A stretch of DNA of 13,541 nucleotides, from positions 1-13,541 of the forward strand of contig CAZWVM010000093.1 of assembly GCA_964637705.1 (NCBI GenBank). The letters run 5' to 3'. Of the stretch, positions 4,279 to 12,401 are shown piece by piece. The translations under genes and the position numbers were made by a program. The number at the start of each line of letters is the position of its first letter. Position 1 is the first letter of the stretch. The stretch is from CAZWVM01 sp964637705. Its GTDB lineage: Bacteria; UBA8481. Below the pieces are notes generated by a model. It searched no databases, was not told where the DNA came from, and saw only the letters and a program-made list of their open reading frames with translations.

Positions 4279-6143
4279 CGGCCGAGCGACAGGAGCGTCT
4301 GGAGGATCTCGTCCATGGTGGAGATGATCCGGGCGGCCGCCTCGAAGCCGCGCTGGTACTTGATCATGTTGATCATCTCCTCGTCGATGGAAACGCCCTG
4401 GATCTCCTCGCGACGAGACTCGAGCTGGGTGATCTGCGCCTCCAGGCCGTCCGTGGCGCGCTGCGCCGCGCCGGCCTGAACGCCGAGTTCACCGAGCATG
4501 CCCGTCACGAAGTCGTTGAACGTCCCCGAACCGGACATGACGCCCGCTTCCCTCAGGGCGGCCAGGTCCAGCGCGTTCGCGCCGTCGCCCGGACCGCGCG
4601 AGACGTCGCCGATGCCGTCCGGCGGATCGGTGAGGTCGTCGCCCTTCGCGGCCGCGATGGCGTTCAGGTTCGAACGGATCTCGTCGGTAATGCCGATCCG
4701 CGTCGCCGCCGAATCACGAGGCCGGATCTGGACCGTCCCGGTGAAGACCGCCGTCGGCGGGCTGATGCCGGAATCCGGCGGATAGGCGCGGTTCGAGGGC
4801 AGGATGCCCAGCCGCTCAAGGAGCGCGCCGCCGCTGTCCGCCATCGTCTCGATGACGTAATCCTTCGTCCGCAGCGCATTCAGCTGCAGCCGGTTCTGGG
4901 GCGTGATCACGGCCTGGACGCCGGCGCCCGAGGCGTTGATGCGGCTCACGATATCCTGGAGGGAGTCGGTCGAACCGTCGTAGGCGATCGAGACGCCGTT
5001 GAGGATGAACCGGCCCGATCCCACCGGGTTCGCCTCGAAGTTCTCCGCCTGCGTCGTCGACGCGTCGCCGTCGAGCGCCACGTCGGTCTCGGGGACGTAG
5101 ACCGTCCCGGTGAGGCTGTAGGGGCGGCGTTCGGAGGCGGAGACCGATCCCAGGTCGAAGAAATCGACGCCGGTGGTGCCGTCGAGACCGAAGCCTGCGC
5201 CGTGAACCGTGTTGAAGGACTGGGCCAAGCCGATCGCAAGCTCGTCGAGATCGCCCATGAGGTCGGGCAGGGTCTTGTCGCGGAGATCCTCCCAGGCCTT
5301 CAAGACGCCCTTGGAGAAGGTCATCACGTCCTGCACCCGATCACCGACCGCCAACTGCGGAAGGTGACTGTTGTCGCCGTCATATCGCACCGAGACCTCG
5401 AACGACTGCAGTCCCTGCACGATGACCTGGTTTCCGAAGAGCACCGTCAGCTCCTCGGCGGTTCCGCTGATCGTCTGGACGTCACCCATTTCGGCCAGCT
5501 GCTGGAGAAGAACCTGCCTCTGGTCCTCGAAATCGTTCGTGGGCATGCCGGCGGAGACCATCGCCGCGGCCTGCTCGTTGAGCCGGGCGAGCTGGGAGGA
5601 GATTGAATTGACGACCGCGGCCTTGTCGGAAACCTGGTCCGCGAGATCCGCGCGGATCTCCTCGAGCCCCGACGCCGCGTTGCGGATGAGCCCGGTCAAT
5701 TCGTCGGCGCGGGCCCTCACGACCGAGCGGACCGTCAGGGAGTCGGGGGCGCCGGCCAGGTCGCTGATCGCGGCGAAGAAGTCGTCGAGGCTCTGGGTCA
5801 GGTCGATCTCGCCCGAGAAGAGAGCCTCCACGCGGTCGAGGACATTCTCCGTCTCCTCGCTCTCCTTCTGCTCCGACGTGAGATCGCGGATGCGGGCGTT
5901 GAGGATGAGATCACGCACGGATTCGATGCGCGCCACCTGCACCCCGGTGCCGATCTGAGACATGTAGACGGGCCCCTGGACATCGGGAAGATTCAAGGAG
6001 GTGCGGCTCTCGAAGTGCACCACCTTGCGCGCGTAACCTTCGGTGTTCGCGTTCGCGAGGTTCTGGGAGACGGTCTCCAGGGCCCTTTGGTGCGCCTGGA
6101 GCGCCGTCTTGCCGATGGAGAGACCCAGGATGCCGGAACCCAT
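4275..6143 (-). CDS. flgK: Flagellar hook-associated protein 1 FlgK
   Basis: FlgK forms the first junction ring between hook and filament. The rod-type N terminus ALETVSQNLANANTEGYARK is at 21-40. The typical FlgK helical region is at about 85-310, with QLARLNEQAAAMVSAGMPTNDFEDQRQVLLQQLAEM at 184-219 and AIGLAQSFNTVHGAGFGLDG at 303-322. The C-terminal helix SIDEEMINMIKYQRGFEAAARIISTMDEILQTLL is at 585-618. Length (622) is within the family range. A flagellin hook IN-like segment (GSGRFILNGVSIAYDG with LQDIVSRINASGAGVQAVI, about 375-413) resembles the two in FlgL. The gene starts 1 base after the upstream chaperone gene ends and overlaps flgL by 4 bases, so FlgN, FlgK and FlgL are probably translated together. 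Confidence 0.97.
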   Translation of the reverse strand: MGSGILGLSIGKTALQAHQRALETVSQNLANANTEGYARKVVHFESRTSLNLPDVQGPVYMSQIGTGVQVARIESVRDLILNARIRDLTSEQKESEETENVLDRVEALFSGEIDLTQSLDDFFAAISDLAGAPDSLTVRSVVRARADELTGLIRNAASGLEEIRADLADQVSDKAAVVNSISSQLARLNEQAAAMVSAGMPTNDFEDQRQVLLQQLAEMGDVQTISGTAEELTVLFGNQVIVQGLQSFEVSVRYDGDNSHLPQLAVGDRVQDVMTFSKGVLKAWEDLRDKTLPDLMGDLDELAIGLAQSFNTVHGAGFGLDGTTGVDFFDLGSVSASERRPYSLTGTVYVPETDVALDGDASTTQAENFEANPVGSGRFILNGVSIAYDGSTDSLQDIVSRINASGAGVQAVITPQNRLQLNALRTKDYVIETMADSGGALLERLGILPSNRAYPPDSGISPPTAVFTGTVQIRPRDSAATRIGITDEIRSNLNAIAAAKGDDLTDPPDGIGDVSRGPGDGANALDLAALREAGVMSGSGTFNDFVTGMLGELGVQAGAAQRATDGLEAQITQLESRREEIQGVSIDEEMINMIKYQRGFEAAARIISTMDEILQTLLSLGR

Positions 6144-6144
6144 T

Positions 6145-6624
6145 TCAGGCCGTCCTGTCGATGAGCTTGGGGGCGCGCGCCGGGCCGCGCTCGGGGCTCG
6201 GACCGTAGCCCGAGCCGCGAGCGTCGATCGACTCCAGGACCTTCACGGTCTCCTCGATGATCTCGACGTTGGCCGAGAGAACACCGCCGGCCTCGGCGGC
6301 CGCGCGCGCCACATCACCCGCCTTGCGCCGCACCGCGTCGATCTTCTCGCGGCAACGTCCCTCGGCATCCACCAGGCTCAGCTTGAACCGACCGGGCTCG
6401 AGGCCCAGGGCGGCTGACGATTCCGCCACGAGTTCGTTCAGGCGCGCCTCGATGCGGGACGCCTTCGTCTCCTCGGTCATCAGTTCCTGGGTCAAACGCG
6501 AAACGCGGACCGAGTCCTTGGCGCGAGCGGCTTCGATCAACTCCGCGAGAAGGGAACGGAGTTTGCCGAACAGCGCGTCCTGCTCCGAAAGAAGATCTTC
6601 AAACCTTGATAATTCTGCGCCCAT
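6145..6624 (-). CDS. flgN: FlgN-type flagellar export chaperone
   Basis: The 159-residue product is almost entirely helical with heptad-like Leu/Ala spacing and begins LSRFEDLLSEQDALFGKLRSLLAELIEAA, the pattern of the FlgN family. FlgN binds the C termini of FlgK and FlgL in the cytoplasm and delivers them to the export gate. Sequence conservation in this family is weak, so the call rests on helical character, size (FlgN is about 140-160) and position directly upstream of flgK (1-base gap). A FlgN-like AETGGVLSAN-type segment appears near 110-118 as AEAGGVLSAN. The last 25 residues are Pro/Gly/Arg-rich and probably disordered. GGGG just upstream of ATG 6624 is a close, weak ribosome-binding site. 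Confidence 0.82.
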   Translation of the reverse strand: MGAELSRFEDLLSEQDALFGKLRSLLAELIEAARAKDSVRVSRLTQELMTEETKASRIEARLNELVAESSAALGLEPGRFKLSLVDAEGRCREKIDAVRRKAGDVARAAAEAGGVLSANVEIIEETVKVLESIDARGSGYGPSPERGPARAPKLIDRTA

Positions 6625-6672
6625 GTCCCCTATATCGGCGGGTTGGGGCGAATGCTGAATGGGTAACGGCGA

Positions 6673-7032
6673 TCAGTTCTTGCGCCTGATCTTCAATTCG
6701 GCGAGGCTGGCGGAAAAGGCGTTCGAGAGTCTTTCCCGGCACTTTCGGCAGAAACGGCCCGTGCTGATCCTCGTTCCACACTCTTCACACGTTATCTCTA
6801 ATGATGTCAGGTCTTCGGAAAGCAATCTGCCCTCGCGGACGTAGTGGAGAATCTCATCCTGATCCATCCCGCTCACTTTCGTAAGTTCCTCCAAATTCGC
6901 ATCCGGATGCTCATCGATATAGCGCTTGATCAGGTCGATCTTCTCATTCTCCGAAGACCTGCATTTATTACAGATATCGAATTTTTCCCTAAGAAAAACA
7001 TCTCCACAGCGTGGACAACGGGAAAGAGCCAT
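6673..7032 (-). CDS. YvyF-like flagellar-operon zinc-ribbon protein
   Basis: This 119-residue protein resembles B. subtilis YvyF, the flagellar operon protein family TIGR03826, whose biochemical role is not settled. It has an N-terminal zinc ribbon, CPRC (6-9) with CNKC (21-24). A helical middle follows (NEKIDLIKRYIDEHPDANLEELTKVSGMDQDEILHYVREGRL, about 29-70) that looks like a small helix-turn-helix fold. A second Cys pair set is CEEC (82-85) with CRKC (95-98), and the tail is basic. Position matches B. subtilis, where yvyF opens the flgM-flgN-flgK-flgL cluster. The ATG overlaps the M48 protease stop in a TAATG junction. A DNA- or protein-binding regulatory role is possible, but I see no direct evidence. 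Confidence 0.82.
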   Translation of the reverse strand: MALSRCPRCGDVFLREKFDICNKCRSSENEKIDLIKRYIDEHPDANLEELTKVSGMDQDEILHYVREGRLLSEDLTSLEITCEECGTRISTGRFCRKCRERLSNAFSASLAELKIRRKN

Positions 7033-8270
7033 TACGACACGACCGTCCGAATCGATGTGATCTTCCAGATGAAGGGCTCAGGGCGGACAAATTCCATATA
7101 CATCCGGCCCGTTTCCGTCGTCTTCTGCCCGTTGCGGTCCGTGACCTCAATCGTGTAGTCGCATTTGGCGACGCCGCCCGTGCGGCGCGGCTCCGTCTCG
7201 ACGTTGCGTATCTTGTAGTTGATGCTGCGAGCGCGAGCGAAGAGCGCGTCGAGTTCGCCGAGGTAATCCCCCTTCGACCTCCCCTTCTCGTCCCGGTAGT
7301 TGTCGTCGAGGGCACGAGTGATGAGATCCTTCTGTCCGCGCATCACACCGACACGAAGGTTCTCGATGGCGGCCGCCATCTCCTCTCCGCCTTGATACTG
7401 GGCATGGGGCGCCGCGACGCGCTGGAAGGACTCGACGCCGCGCAGGTTGGTGCCGGACGGCGTCCCCCCCCAGACGTCCTCCTTCGGGATTCTCGGGATC
7501 CACCCCTTGATGTGCTCCACGCGGTCCCGCGTCAGCGGATGCGAGCGCAGGAACTGCTCGACCTTCATCGGATTGCGGTTTTCCAGTTCCAGGAGTCCCT
7601 CCATCGCGCCGACCATTCCGTTGGGATCGTAGCCGGTGCGGTAGAGATACTTGGCTCCGAGGATGTCGGCCTGGTCCTCGTCGCCCCGGGAGTAGCCCAG
7701 GAAGATCAGGTTGGTGGCGACATTGACGGCGGTGTAGACGTCGTCGTTGACGCGGTCGCCCGCGAGAAGCGCGACGGCGGTGAGCCCGATCTGGGCGAGG
7801 GTCGCATTCTGGATCTGCTTGGCGGAATGCCGGGCCGCGACGTGGCCGATCTCATGTCCGATCACGCCGCCCAGTTCCGCCTCGTCATCCAGGACCCCGA
7901 TGATGCCGCGCGTGATGAAGATGTGGCCTCCCGGCGTGGCGAAGGCGTTGGCGATCGGGGAGTCGAGGACCTTGAAGTGATAGGGAATGTTGGCCCGGTC
8001 GGAGTTCCGGACGAGGGACTGGCCGATCTGGTCGATGTAGGCCGTCAGTTCCGCGTCCTGGTAGACGGAATACTCCCGCTCGACCTCCTTGGCCACCTCG
8101 TCCCCGATGGCGATCTCGCGGCGCTCCGAAACCATCCAGACGTTGGTCTGGGTCGGCTGGAGCTGGTCGCGCTGGGAGCAGGAGGTGAGCAGCGGCAGGG
8201 CGAAGAGGGCCGCGGCGATTCCGCGACGCGTCGACACGGCGCGGAAGACGGACATCGTAACGGTGATCAT
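7032..8270 (-). CDS. M48-family zinc metalloprotease lipoprotein with C-terminal extra domain
   Basis: The 412-residue product has a signal sequence ending in a lipobox (LLTSC, Cys31), so it is probably a membrane-anchored lipoprotein facing the periplasm. The M48 catalytic core is intact: HEIGH at 139-143, with the third zinc ligand in EDQAD (Glu198, Asp202). Upstream is the family segment ANAFATPGGHIFITRGII (107-124). This resembles BepA/LoiP-type quality-control proteases. Instead of a BepA-like TPR tail, about residues 290-412 form a separate domain ending in alternating strands (CDYTIEVTDRNGQKTTETGRMYMEFV, FIWKITSI) that looks NTF2/SnoaL-like; that assignment is tentative. ATG 8270 is chosen over an upstream open frame because it starts the signal peptide, lies 2 bases after the DUF3108 stop and follows GGAG; ATG 8255 is an alternative. 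Confidence 0.9.
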   Translation of the reverse strand: MITVTMSVFRAVSTRRGIAAALFALPLLTSCSQRDQLQPTQTNVWMVSERREIAIGDEVAKEVEREYSVYQDAELTAYIDQIGQSLVRNSDRANIPYHFKVLDSPIANAFATPGGHIFITRGIIGVLDDEAELGGVIGHEIGHVAARHSAKQIQNATLAQIGLTAVALLAGDRVNDDVYTAVNVATNLIFLGYSRGDEDQADILGAKYLYRTGYDPNGMVGAMEGLLELENRNPMKVEQFLRSHPLTRDRVEHIKGWIPRIPKEDVWGGTPSGTNLRGVESFQRVAAPHAQYQGGEEMAAAIENLRVGVMRGQKDLITRALDDNYRDEKGRSKGDYLGELDALFARARSINYKIRNVETEPRRTGGVAKCDYTIEVTDRNGQKTTETGRMYMEFVRPEPFIWKITSIRTVVS

Positions 8271-8272
8271 CG

Positions 8273-9052
8273 TCACTGCGCTCCTTTCACTCCCGAAGAA
8301 CTCTCCAGATTCGCCACGATCGACCCGATCGGGATCGCGGTCTGCACCCTCACCGGAATGTGGCGGCTGTCGTCGGTCATCCAGACGTGGAGCCTGCCCT
8401 TTCGGACGAAGATCCCATCGGACTGCAATTTCGGTTCCACGACGAGACAATCGAACTCCCCGGCGGGCACCTGGACACGCTCGCGTCGCGAAACCTCGAC
8501 CTCCATCGTATAGCTCCTCCGCCCGTCGTGCACGGGGATGCGGAGCACGTCGCCCACGGCGAGCGGACGCGTTCGGACATAGTAGAGAGCCCCCAGAACG
8601 TCCTTCACGAAGGGCTCGATCTCCATCGGCTCGAACCTCTGCCCGTCGTCGTTGCGGTGAGCCCGGCGCGTTTCATGGTTGAAAGTGGTCACCTCGTTGT
8701 TCCGGTAATTCCCCTCGCGCTGGTACTTCTCATAGCGCCAGGCGAAAAGGCCCTCCCGGTCGACGTAGGAAATGATGGTGTCGCGGACACGATAGAAGAA
8801 CCAGTCCGCCGAACTCGTCGTCGACTTGATCCTCAGGACCTTCCGGCCTCCCCAGGTGATCTCGTCCTCGACCTCCATCACGGTGGTGCCCGCCCGGATC
8901 GGGCCGTACTTGACGGCGAAGGTGAGGCGTTCGCCCAGGTCCCAGGCGTTGTTCGCGGTCCGCGGGTACGACGGCTCGGAGGCGGCAGACATCGATACAA
9001 GAAGGAGCACGGCTGCCGCCTTCCCGATCCTCTGCCAGAACCCGCGATCCAT
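8273..9052 (-). CDS. DUF3108-type exported protein
   Basis: The 259-residue protein starts with a signal peptide (MDRGFWQRIGKAAAVLLLVSMSAASE, likely cleaved near residue 25). The mature part has the DUF3108 pattern: LGERLTFAVKYGPIRAGTTVMEVED (39-63), then strands with a WFFYRVRDTIISYVD segment, and a C-terminal LHVWMTDDSRHIPVRVQT. DUF3108 proteins are predicted periplasmic, LolA-fold-like beta proteins of unknown function. ATG 9052 is preferred to the longer frame (from 9103) because it opens the signal peptide and has GGAAGGA 7 bases upstream. The gene is 2 bases from the M48 protease, so the two probably act in the same envelope compartment, but their link to motility is unknown. Confidence 0.85.
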   Translation of the reverse strand: MDRGFWQRIGKAAAVLLLVSMSAASEPSYPRTANNAWDLGERLTFAVKYGPIRAGTTVMEVEDEITWGGRKVLRIKSTTSSADWFFYRVRDTIISYVDREGLFAWRYEKYQREGNYRNNEVTTFNHETRRAHRNDDGQRFEPMEIEPFVKDVLGALYYVRTRPLAVGDVLRIPVHDGRRSYTMEVEVSRRERVQVPAGEFDCLVVEPKLQSDGIFVRKGRLHVWMTDDSRHIPVRVQTAIPIGSIVANLESSSGVKGAQ

Positions 9053-9113
9053 CGTGCGTCCTTCCCGCCCGAACGGGCGAAACACGTTTTTACTCAAGTG
9101 CAATAAGTATGCC

Positions 9114-11081
9114 CTATTCGCCCGATTTGAGCAATAAAGCGGCCGCCTTGAGTCTTCGGTACCGGTTCGGATCCGCCTCGGCCTCGGCGACGGCGCGAGC
9201 CCCCAGTTCGACGAACCATTCCCTCATGTCGCCGGCCTGGTCCAGGGCGATGCGGAGGTGTTTTTTCGCGAGGCCCCCCTGGTCCGTGAAGAAGGCGGCG
9301 AGACCGGTCAGCCAATGGACGACGCCGAAGGGATCGACGACCATCTCCGGAGCTCCCTCGCCCTCCGTGTAATCCTCGTAGGAGATCGCGACATCCTTGA
9401 CGCTCATCATGATCTCGCAGGCCTCCTCGTTCCGTCCGAGATACAGGAGCGTCTCGGCGAGGTAGACCAGCGCCTGGAGACTCTCGGGTGTGAGAGCGAG
9501 CACGCGGCGCAGGACGTTCTCGGCCATCGCGAACTTGCGCTGATTGAAGAAGGCGAAGAAGAGCCCGGTGAGCAGTTCATCGTCCTCGGTTCCCTGGGAA
9601 AGGGCCCTCTTGAACCATTTCTCGGCGCCGGCCCAGTCTTCGACGTCGAGGCAGCGCTTGCCGAGTTCCTTGCGGTAGAAGGGATCGTCGTCGAGGGTGG
9701 CGGCCTTCTGAAGGAGCCTCGTCCCCTCCTCGCGACGACCCTCCAGCCAGAGGAGATTCCCCATCTCGAAAACCGCCTCCGGCATGAGAGGCGCGGACTT
9801 CAGGGCTTCCTCGATGAGCGGCCTGGCGCCGGCGTAATCCTCGCGGGCCACGTGATACCGGGCCTGGTAGACCTTCAGGAGCGGATTCGCCGGGAACTTC
9901 CCGGCCGTCTCCTCGAAGAACCGGGCCGCCTCGACTTCGCGCTTCTTCTCCCCGGACAGCACGACCTCGGAGAAGAGATACCCGATCATCTCGAAATGCT
10001 CTTCCTCTTCCTCGGGAGCGAATCCCAGGTCCTTGATGCGAAGGAAGAGATCGAGAGACTCGGGGATATCCCCGTTGTCCCAGTGCATCTCGGCCAGGCG
10101 CGACAGCGCGTTGCGGTCACGGGGATTGAGACGAAGCGCGGTCTCCCAGTGCTCGACGGCCTCCTCCATCCGGTCGGAGCCCGCGGCCATGTCCCCGAGG
10201 AGGATGCGGAGATTGCCCCGGAAGGGATCGACGGCCAGGGCCTTCTCGAACCGCTCGGCCGCCTCCTTGTCGTTCTTCTCGGCGAGGGCCGCGTGGCCGA
10301 GCATCTCCTGCGCCTCGGCATCCTCCGGCTGCCGCTCCGCGATTTCACGCCAACGGTCCCGGCTCAGGTCGCCCTGTCCGGCGGCGGAGGCGGTGCGGGC
10401 GACGAGGCGCTTGAGTTCGATATCGAACGGCATCAGCCACTCGGCGCGCCGGGCACAAGTCAAGGCACGCGGGCGGTCGCCGAGACGGGCATGGATCTCG
10501 GCCGAAAGCTTGGCCGAGGCGGCGGCGACACGGAGATTCGAGGAGTCGATGTGCGTCGCGAGAAGATCGATCATCTCGGCCAGGGGGCGGTTGCGCAGAA
10601 GAAGGCTGATCGCGCGGCCGAGCTTGGCCTCATCCTCGGTGCCCGCCATCATCCAGAGCGTGGCCGCGGGCAGGCGTTGGTCCATGCAGAAGAGGGCCCA
10701 GGCGAGCATGGAGCGGCTTTCGGAATCGGAGCGATCCTTGAGCATCATGACGGCCTCGCCGGCCGCGCCGCGAAGGACGGCCAGTTCGGCGCGGCGCACG
10801 CGGCCGGCTTCGCCCATGTTCTCGGCCGCGCGCGTGGCGAGATCGAGCCGGGACTCCCTCAGGGCCTGGTCGTAGGCCTCGATCCAGCCCCTCGGATCGT
10901 CGGGCTTTTCCGAGGCCTTCGCGAGCAGTTCCTCGGCCCGGGAGGGACCGTCCTTGTCGTCGGATGCGGCCCTCGGACGCTTCCCCGGCTTGAGAAGGTG
11001 AATCCCCCTCTTCAGGGCAATTCCGCCTCGTCGACGAGCATGACGGGAATCCCGTCGCGGATCGGGTATCGGCGTCCGCAT
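9114..11081 (-). CDS. Large TPR-repeat protein
   Basis: A soluble helical protein built largely of tetratricopeptide repeats, with no signal peptide or membrane segment. The clearest repeats are at about 255-345 of the 655-residue form: AEAQEMLGHAALAEKNDKEAAERFEKALAVDPF, then LRILLGDMAAGSDRMEEAVEHWETALRLNPRDRNALSRLAEMHWDNGD. More degenerate repeats run to about 600. TPR scaffolds bind partner proteins; no specific partner is evident. The start is unclear. ATG 11081 lies 70 bases inside the upstream zinc-ribbon gene; the next in-frame ATG (10817) would cut about 88 well-formed residues. A CTG overlapping the upstream stop (11015) is another possibility. It runs in the same direction as DUF3108, 61 bases upstream of it. 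Confidence 0.8.
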   Translation of the reverse strand: MRTPIPDPRRDSRHARRRGGIALKRGIHLLKPGKRPRAASDDKDGPSRAEELLAKASEKPDDPRGWIEAYDQALRESRLDLATRAAENMGEAGRVRRAELAVLRGAAGEAVMMLKDRSDSESRSMLAWALFCMDQRLPAATLWMMAGTEDEAKLGRAISLLLRNRPLAEMIDLLATHIDSSNLRVAAASAKLSAEIHARLGDRPRALTCARRAEWLMPFDIELKRLVARTASAAGQGDLSRDRWREIAERQPEDAEAQEMLGHAALAEKNDKEAAERFEKALAVDPFRGNLRILLGDMAAGSDRMEEAVEHWETALRLNPRDRNALSRLAEMHWDNGDIPESLDLFLRIKDLGFAPEEEEEHFEMIGYLFSEVVLSGEKKREVEAARFFEETAGKFPANPLLKVYQARYHVAREDYAGARPLIEEALKSAPLMPEAVFEMGNLLWLEGRREEGTRLLQKAATLDDDPFYRKELGKRCLDVEDWAGAEKWFKRALSQGTEDDELLTGLFFAFFNQRKFAMAENVLRRVLALTPESLQALVYLAETLLYLGRNEEACEIMMSVKDVAISYEDYTEGEGAPEMVVDPFGVVHWLTGLAAFFTDQGGLAKKHLRIALDQAGDMREWFVELGARAVAEAEADPNRYRRLKAAALLLKSGE

Positions 11082-11185
11082 TCCGTGCAGATAAGGCGGC
11101 TGTTCGGCTCGTCCAGTTTCACCGGCGGGCGTGAATCGCACGCCGGGCAGGCGAGAATCTCAAGGAGTTCAGGGTCGATGATCAC
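11012..11185 (-). CDS. Trm112/YcaR-family small zinc-ribbon protein
   Basis: This 57-residue protein matches the UPF0434/Trm112 family: a helix IDPELLEILACPAC, then two Cys pairs (Cys13/Cys16 and Cys33/Cys36) that likely bind one zinc, and the characteristic end RRYPIRDGIPVMLVDEA (38-54). In eukaryotes and archaea Trm112 activates methyltransferases; bacterial members are less well understood. The start is GTG 11185, supported by GGAGGT 5 bases upstream (11191-11196). A longer frame to 11233 would overlap the promoter and has no ribosome-binding site. It is the first gene after a good sigma70-type promoter and its 3' end lies inside the 5' region of the TPR gene. Confidence 0.92.
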   Translation of the reverse strand: MIIDPELLEILACPACDSRPPVKLDEPNSRLICTECGRRYPIRDGIPVMLVDEAELP

Positions 11186-11203
11186 AAGGCACCTCCGGGG
11201 GGG

Positions 11204-11233
11204 AGTATAGCACGCCGCATTTTCCGGCGCCAA
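11204..11233 (-). promoter_or_regulatory. Sigma70-type promoter of the zinc-ribbon gene
   Basis: On the minus strand TTGGCG (11233-11228) is followed by 18 bases and TATACT (11209-11204), with TGC just before the -10 giving an extended -10 (TGnTATACT). The distance to GTG 11185 leaves a leader of about 12 bases containing the Shine-Dalgarno. It probably transcribes the zinc-ribbon and TPR genes and may read on into the envelope genes, since I see no terminator before them. Confidence 0.75.
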
Positions 11234-11353
11234 CTTCCGAACTCCCCTTGATGGCCGAAGGTCGAGAAACCACCGAAGCGCGGAGCCCGCCTTCGCATCC
11301 CTCCCTCAATCGTGGAGCCGTTGTCGAGAGAGATAACGACGGAGCGACCGGCG

Positions 11354-12373
11354 TCAATCGGCGTCTTTCAAGGCCTCGCGGAGAACCGTGGCCGCGGTCT
11401 CCGGAGCCAGGGCATTGATGTAGAAACCCGTGCCCCACTCGAAACCGGCGATATTCGTGAGCCTCGGCATGATCTCGACGTGCCAGTGAAAATGGACCAT
11501 TCCCTTCTCGGCGGGCGGGGCGGTATGCATGACGAAGCTCAGGGGCGGATCGGACAGGGCGACGTGCAGGGCGGCGAGAGCACGCTTCAGCGCCCTGGCA
11601 AAGGCCTCGAGATCGGCGGCGTCGCTCTCCTCGAAATGGGATTCGTGTCGTTTCGGCAGAACCCATGTCTCGCAGGGAAACCGGGCCGCGTATGGCGTCG
11701 CCACGAGAAAATCCTCCGATTCCCACACGATCCGTTCGCCGCAGGACTCGGCCTCGACGATATCGCAGAAGACACAGCGTTCCCGCCCCTGGAAGTACGC
11801 GTATCCGGTGGAGATCTCCTCCGCGAGGCGGCGCGGAAGAGCGGGCGTCGCGATGATCTGGGAGTGGGAGTGCGACGAGAGGGCGCCGGCCGCGACGCCG
11901 CGATTGGAGCAGAGGGTGATGCAACGGAGGCGGGGATCGGCGCGGTGAACGAGAAAGCGGTCGCGCCAGAGCGTGACGAGTTCAATGAAATCCCCGTCCG
12001 ACATGGTCGCCGGGCACTCCTCGTGGAACGGCGTGTCGACGATGATCTCGTGGACCCCGAACCCGGTCATCATGTCGAACATGCCCTCGCCCTGCTTGAC
12101 GAGTTCCTCGTCCGCGGCGACGACGGGCAGCGTGCCGGACACGACGCGGCGGCGCCAGCCCGGGGCGTCGGGAAGCCGCCCCTCCGGACCGACGGCGCAG
12201 GATTCGGGAGGCGTCCGGTCCTCGAAGCCGGGGCAAAAGGGGCAGGGCTCATGATCCTCGCGGGCCTTTGCGGGGGGAGCAGGCGAAAAATCCGTGGGGC
12301 GCTTACCTCGGTCGGCGGAGACGATGACCCAACGGCCGACCGTGGGATCCCGTCTCAGTTCAGGAGGCGCCAT
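11354..12373 (-). CDS. galT: Galactose-1-phosphate uridylyltransferase
   Basis: GalT transfers UMP from UDP-glucose to galactose-1-phosphate in the Leloir pathway through a uridylyl-histidine intermediate. The 339-residue protein has both HIT-like halves. N-terminal features are RWVIVSADRGKRP (14-26), CPFC (44-47), GVHEIIVDTP (106-115) and the active-site segment SNRGVAAGALSSHSHSQ (156-172), in which the second His (His170) is the expected nucleophile. C-terminal features are CVFCDI (200-205), ETWVLPKRHESHFEE (235-249) and VHFHWHVEIMPRL (293-305). The motif is H-S-H rather than the H-P-H of E. coli GalT. A related nucleotidyltransferase such as an ADP-glucose phosphorylase is a less likely alternative. 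ATG 12373 lacks a clear Shine-Dalgarno and starts 28 bases after the upstream gene ends. Confidence 0.93.
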   Translation of the reverse strand: MAPPELRRDPTVGRWVIVSADRGKRPTDFSPAPPAKAREDHEPCPFCPGFEDRTPPESCAVGPEGRLPDAPGWRRRVVSGTLPVVAADEELVKQGEGMFDMMTGFGVHEIIVDTPFHEECPATMSDGDFIELVTLWRDRFLVHRADPRLRCITLCSNRGVAAGALSSHSHSQIIATPALPRRLAEEISTGYAYFQGRERCVFCDIVEAESCGERIVWESEDFLVATPYAARFPCETWVLPKRHESHFEESDAADLEAFARALKRALAALHVALSDPPLSFVMHTAPPAEKGMVHFHWHVEIMPRLTNIAGFEWGTGFYINALAPETAATVLREALKDAD

Positions 12374-12401
12374 GGGGACGGAGCGGCGATACCGTCGAGC
12401 C

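Noticed and set aside
3304..4479. A 391-codon plus-strand frame opposite flgL and flgK
   Set aside because: It spans the junction of two well-supported genes and reads as low-complexity antisense translation.
6632..6639. GCCGATAT, a near match to the sigma28 -10, just upstream of flgN
   Set aside because: Transcription would start at about the flgN ATG, leaving no leader, and no -35 fits well, so it is probably chance.
7011..8513. A 500-codon plus-strand frame opposite the M48 protease
   Set aside because: The minus strand carries an intact HEIGH motif and lipobox; the antisense product is Val/Asp/Arg-rich without motifs.
9066..9079. Palindrome CGCCCGAACGGGCG between the TPR and DUF3108 genes
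   Set aside because: No T tract follows and the stem abuts the DUF3108 ribosome-binding site, so it is not a terminator; any attenuating role is unsupported.
9258..11210. A 650-codon open frame on the plus strand antisense to the TPR gene
   Set aside because: It is a mirror of a real gene in GC-rich DNA. Its translation shows no family motif, and the minus-strand frame has clear TPRs.
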